Part shown: positions 62,081-64,000 of the stretch, piece after piece
How positions within the stretch are numbered: position 1 is the stretch's first letter
How the letters are laid out: every line of letters begins with the position of its first letter
Assembly (NCBI RefSeq): GCF_000931465.1
Contig: NZ_CP010892.1
Location: forward strand, 1,364,001-1,428,000
Source of the DNA: Pseudomonas sp. MRSN 12121
Lineage (GTDB): Bacteria; Pseudomonadota; Gammaproteobacteria; Pseudomonadales; Pseudomonadaceae
DNA: 64,000 bases
Reading direction: 5' to 3'
The notes under the pieces: generated by a model
The model's database searches: none
Seen by the model: the letters and a program-made list of their open reading frames with translations, nothing else
Told to the model about the DNA's origin: nothing
Position numbers and translations under genes: made by a program

Positions 62081-62845
62081 CTACTTCAGGTTGCCGCTGA
62101 GAAACTGTTTCAGGCGCTCGCTCTTCGGATTGCCCAGCACCTCTTCCGGCACGCCTTCTTCTTCCACCAGCCCCTTGTGCAGGAACAGCACCTGGCTCGA
62201 CACCTTGCGCGCGAAGCTCATTTCATGGGTGACCATGATCATGGTCCGGCCTTCCTCGGCCAGCCCCTGGATCACCTTGAGCACTTCGCCCACCAGCTCT
62301 GGGTCGAGGGCCGAGGTGGGTTCGTCGAACAGCATCACTTCCGGTTCCATCGCCAGGGCCCGGGCAATCGCCACCCGCTGCTGCTGGCCGCCGGAGAGAA
62401 AGGCCGGGTACTGGCCGGCTACCCGGGCGGGCAGGCCGACCTTGTCCAGGTAGCGCCGGGCGCGCTCCTCGGCCTCGCTCTTGCTGATGCCCAGTACCCG
62501 GCGCGGCGCCATGGTGATGTTTTCCAGCACGGTCATGTGGCTCCACAGGTTGAAGTGCTGGAACACCATGGCCAGGCGGGTGCGGATCCGTTGCAGCTCC
62601 TCGGCGTCGGCCACGTGCATGCCGTGGCGGTCCTTGACCATGCGGATCGCCTGGCCGTCGAGGCTCATGGCACCGTCGTCCGGGGTCTCGAGGAAGTTGA
62701 TGCAACGCAGGAAGGTGCTTTTGCCCGAGCCGCTGGCGCCGATCAGGCTGATCACGTCGCCGGTCCTGGCCTTGAGCGAGACCCCTTTGAGCACTTCATT
62801 GTCGCCGTAGCATTTATGCAGGCCTTCGATGGTCAGTTTGTACAT
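62081..62845 (-). CDS. aotP: Arginine/ornithine ABC importer ATP-binding protein AotP
   Basis: The 254-residue protein (the same length as P. aeruginosa AotP) has Walker [10 protein letters not shown] (36-44), signature LSGGQQQR (150-157) and Walker [12 protein letters not shown] (170-180). It powers uptake of basic amino acids with AotJ, AotQ and AotM. The start at 62845 is set by GAGGA upstream; a MHA-prefixed start at 62854 is possible. aotO lies directly upstream on the same strand. Confidence 0.93.
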   Translation of the reverse strand: MYKLTIEGLHKCYGDNEVLKGVSLKARTGDVISLIGASGSGKSTFLRCINFLETPDDGAMSLDGQAIRMVKDRHGMHVADAEELQRIRTRLAMVFQHFNLWSHMTVLENITMAPRRVLGISKSEAEERARRYLDKVGLPARVAGQYPAFLSGGQQQRVAIARALAMEPEVMLFDEPTSALDPELVGEVLKVIQGLAEEGRTMIMVTHEMSFARKVSSQVLFLHKGLVEEEGVPEEVLGNPKSERLKQFLSGNLK

Positions 62846-62856
62846 GGCATGCATCC

Positions 62857-63975
62857 TCAAGGCGAAAGTAGGTAGCCGCTGCGATAGGCTTCGCGGCCGG
62901 CGACATGGGCGATCACCATGCCGGCCGTGGCAATGCGGCGCAGCGAACGGGCGTAGAGCAGGCCGGCGCCGCTGCAGTGAATGGGTGTGACACGGTCGGT
63001 GATCGGGTCGATGACCTCGGCGACCTGTTGACCGGCCTCCAGGTATTCCCCGGGCAGGGCGGTGAACACCAGCAAGCCGCCGACGGGCGTGGCCACCGGC
63101 TCGACACCGGCCAGCGGAGTGGCCGGATAGGGCAGTTCGGGCAGGGCTGGCGCCTCGCCGGCAATGGCGCCGAAATGGGTCAGGTAATCCAGCACCGCCT
63201 GGCAATCCCGGCTCGCCAGGTCGTGGTTGACATCGCCCTGGCCGCGCAGCTCGACAGTGACTGAAAAACTGCCCTGGGGAATGGCGAACCGTTCGCCGAA
63301 GCGCTGTTGCAATTGCCACCAGAGCAGGGTGAAGCATTCGTCGAACGACTGGCCGCCGGAGTCGGTGGCCAGCAGGCAGGCCTGCGAACCGATATAGCGG
63401 GCCAGCGGTTCGACCTGCGGCCAGGCCTCGGGCGTGGTGTACAGGTGGGCCACGGCTTCGAAATCACAGTGCAGGTCCAGCACCATGTCCGCGTCGCAGG
63501 CCAGGCGCTGCAAGGCCAGGCGCTGGGACTGCAGCTGGGTGCCGGCGGTCTGCTCTGCCAGGGCATGGCGCAGGGCGGCGCGGATGAGTTCGCGGTTGTG
63601 CCGCGGGTCGTCGTTCAGCTGGCTTTCGATGGCGTTGCCGACCTGGTCGGCGACGTCGACGAACCAGCGATTGAAGTTCTGCCCGCTCTCCAGTTCGTAG
63701 CGGCCCAGCGGCACATCCATCAATACCTGCTCCAGGCCGACCGGATTGGCCACCGGGACCAGGACGATTTCGCTGCGCAGGCGGCCCTGGGCTTCCAGCT
63801 CCGCCAGGCGCGCCTTGAGGTGCCAGGCCACGAGCATGCCCGGCAACTCGTCGGCGTGTAGCGACGACTGGATGTAGATCTTGCCTTCGGCCCGTTCGGG
63901 GCCGAAGTGGAAACTGTGGATCTGCCGCGCGGTGCCCGGCAGCGGGGCGAGCAGATCATGGGTCTGGTGGCGCAT
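62857..63975 (-). CDS. aotO: AotO, succinylglutamate desuccinylase/aspartoacylase-family protein
   Basis: The 372-residue protein has the zinc motif H40-A-D-E43 and H169 in VLDLHCD, the M14-like aspartoacylase fold, and a C-terminal biotinyl-lipoyl-like region with AGVEPVATPVGGLLVFTALPGEYLEAGQQVAEVIDP. It corresponds to PA0891 in the aotJQMOP operon, whose role in arginine uptake is unclear. It begins 12 bases before aotP. Confidence 0.9.
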   Translation of the reverse strand: MRHQTHDLLAPLPGTARQIHSFHFGPERAEGKIYIQSSLHADELPGMLVAWHLKARLAELEAQGRLRSEIVLVPVANPVGLEQVLMDVPLGRYELESGQNFNRWFVDVADQVGNAIESQLNDDPRHNRELIRAALRHALAEQTAGTQLQSQRLALQRLACDADMVLDLHCDFEAVAHLYTTPEAWPQVEPLARYIGSQACLLATDSGGQSFDECFTLLWWQLQQRFGERFAIPQGSFSVTVELRGQGDVNHDLASRDCQAVLDYLTHFGAIAGEAPALPELPYPATPLAGVEPVATPVGGLLVFTALPGEYLEAGQQVAEVIDPITDRVTPIHCSGAGLLYARSLRRIATAGMVIAHVAGREAYRSGYLLSP

Positions 63976-64000
63976 GGGGAATGGTTTGCCTTGTTCTAGT

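Overview
The window is a Pseudomonas chromosome segment, most likely from the P. fluorescens group. The evidence is the high-GC DNA, the gene order cinA-recA-recX, the genus-typical genes erdR, finR/fpr, mprF/acvB, aotO/aotP and ampDh3, and the many REP elements with a GTAGGAGCGAGCTTGCTCGCGAT-type core. Species cannot be fixed from sequence reading alone.

The left half (about 0.3-31.4 kb) is a large phage-tail locus next to cinA-recA, the classic Pseudomonas tailocin site. It holds two complete contractile-tail gene sets and no capsid, terminase, portal, integrase or replication gene. It is therefore best read as two tailocins (phage-tail-like bacteriocins), not a prophage. A holin (346-693) and an AmpDh3-type amidase (860-1624) come first. 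The first tail (2399-13801) is P2/R-pyocin-like: terminator-like protein, V, W, J, I, fibre base, fibre, chaperone, sheath, tube, E/E', tape measure, U, X, D. Two lipoprotein genes follow (13922-14497). The second tail (14637-24593) is Mu-like: gp37, DUF2635, sheath, tube, gp41 with a frameshift product, tape measure with seven 41-residue repeats, gpN, gpP, gp45, gp46, gp47, gp48. It is followed by three consecutive tail-fibre/fibre-chaperone cassettes (24605-30319) whose fibres share one N-terminal anchor. A GH19 endolysin and nested Rz/Rz1 spanins (30341-31422) close the locus. Both tails carry a canonical -1 slippery heptamer in the tail-assembly chaperone gene. A 5' remnant of the endolysin gene sits between fibre cassettes 2 and 3, a scar of cassette insertion or duplication.

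The right half is core chromosome. cinA(pncC), recA (with a LexA box) and recX are followed by a LOG-family gene, a PA3611-like secreted protein, tapT, erdR, dgkA, finR/fpr (divergent), trmO, a DUF1456 gene, a pseudouridine-synthase-like gene without the usual catalytic Asp, a GNAT gene, rimO, kup, a 103-bp tandem REP array, acvB-mprF, two initiator tRNA genes, dinB (LexA box), a lipoprotein, proS, ampG, an alkyltransferase-like gene, a DUF481 gene, a YwqK/MORN-like repeat protein, a cold-shock gene, dcd, a small Pro-rich ORF, and aotP/aotO of the arginine/ornithine importer.

Inferred integration: RecA-dependent SOS signalling would induce the tailocins (the usual PrtN/PrtR-type regulators would lie left of this window). 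Holin, endolysin and spanins would release the particles, and the fibre sets decide which cells are killed. dinB and recA show visible LexA operators, while no LexA box was seen in front of the tail operons.
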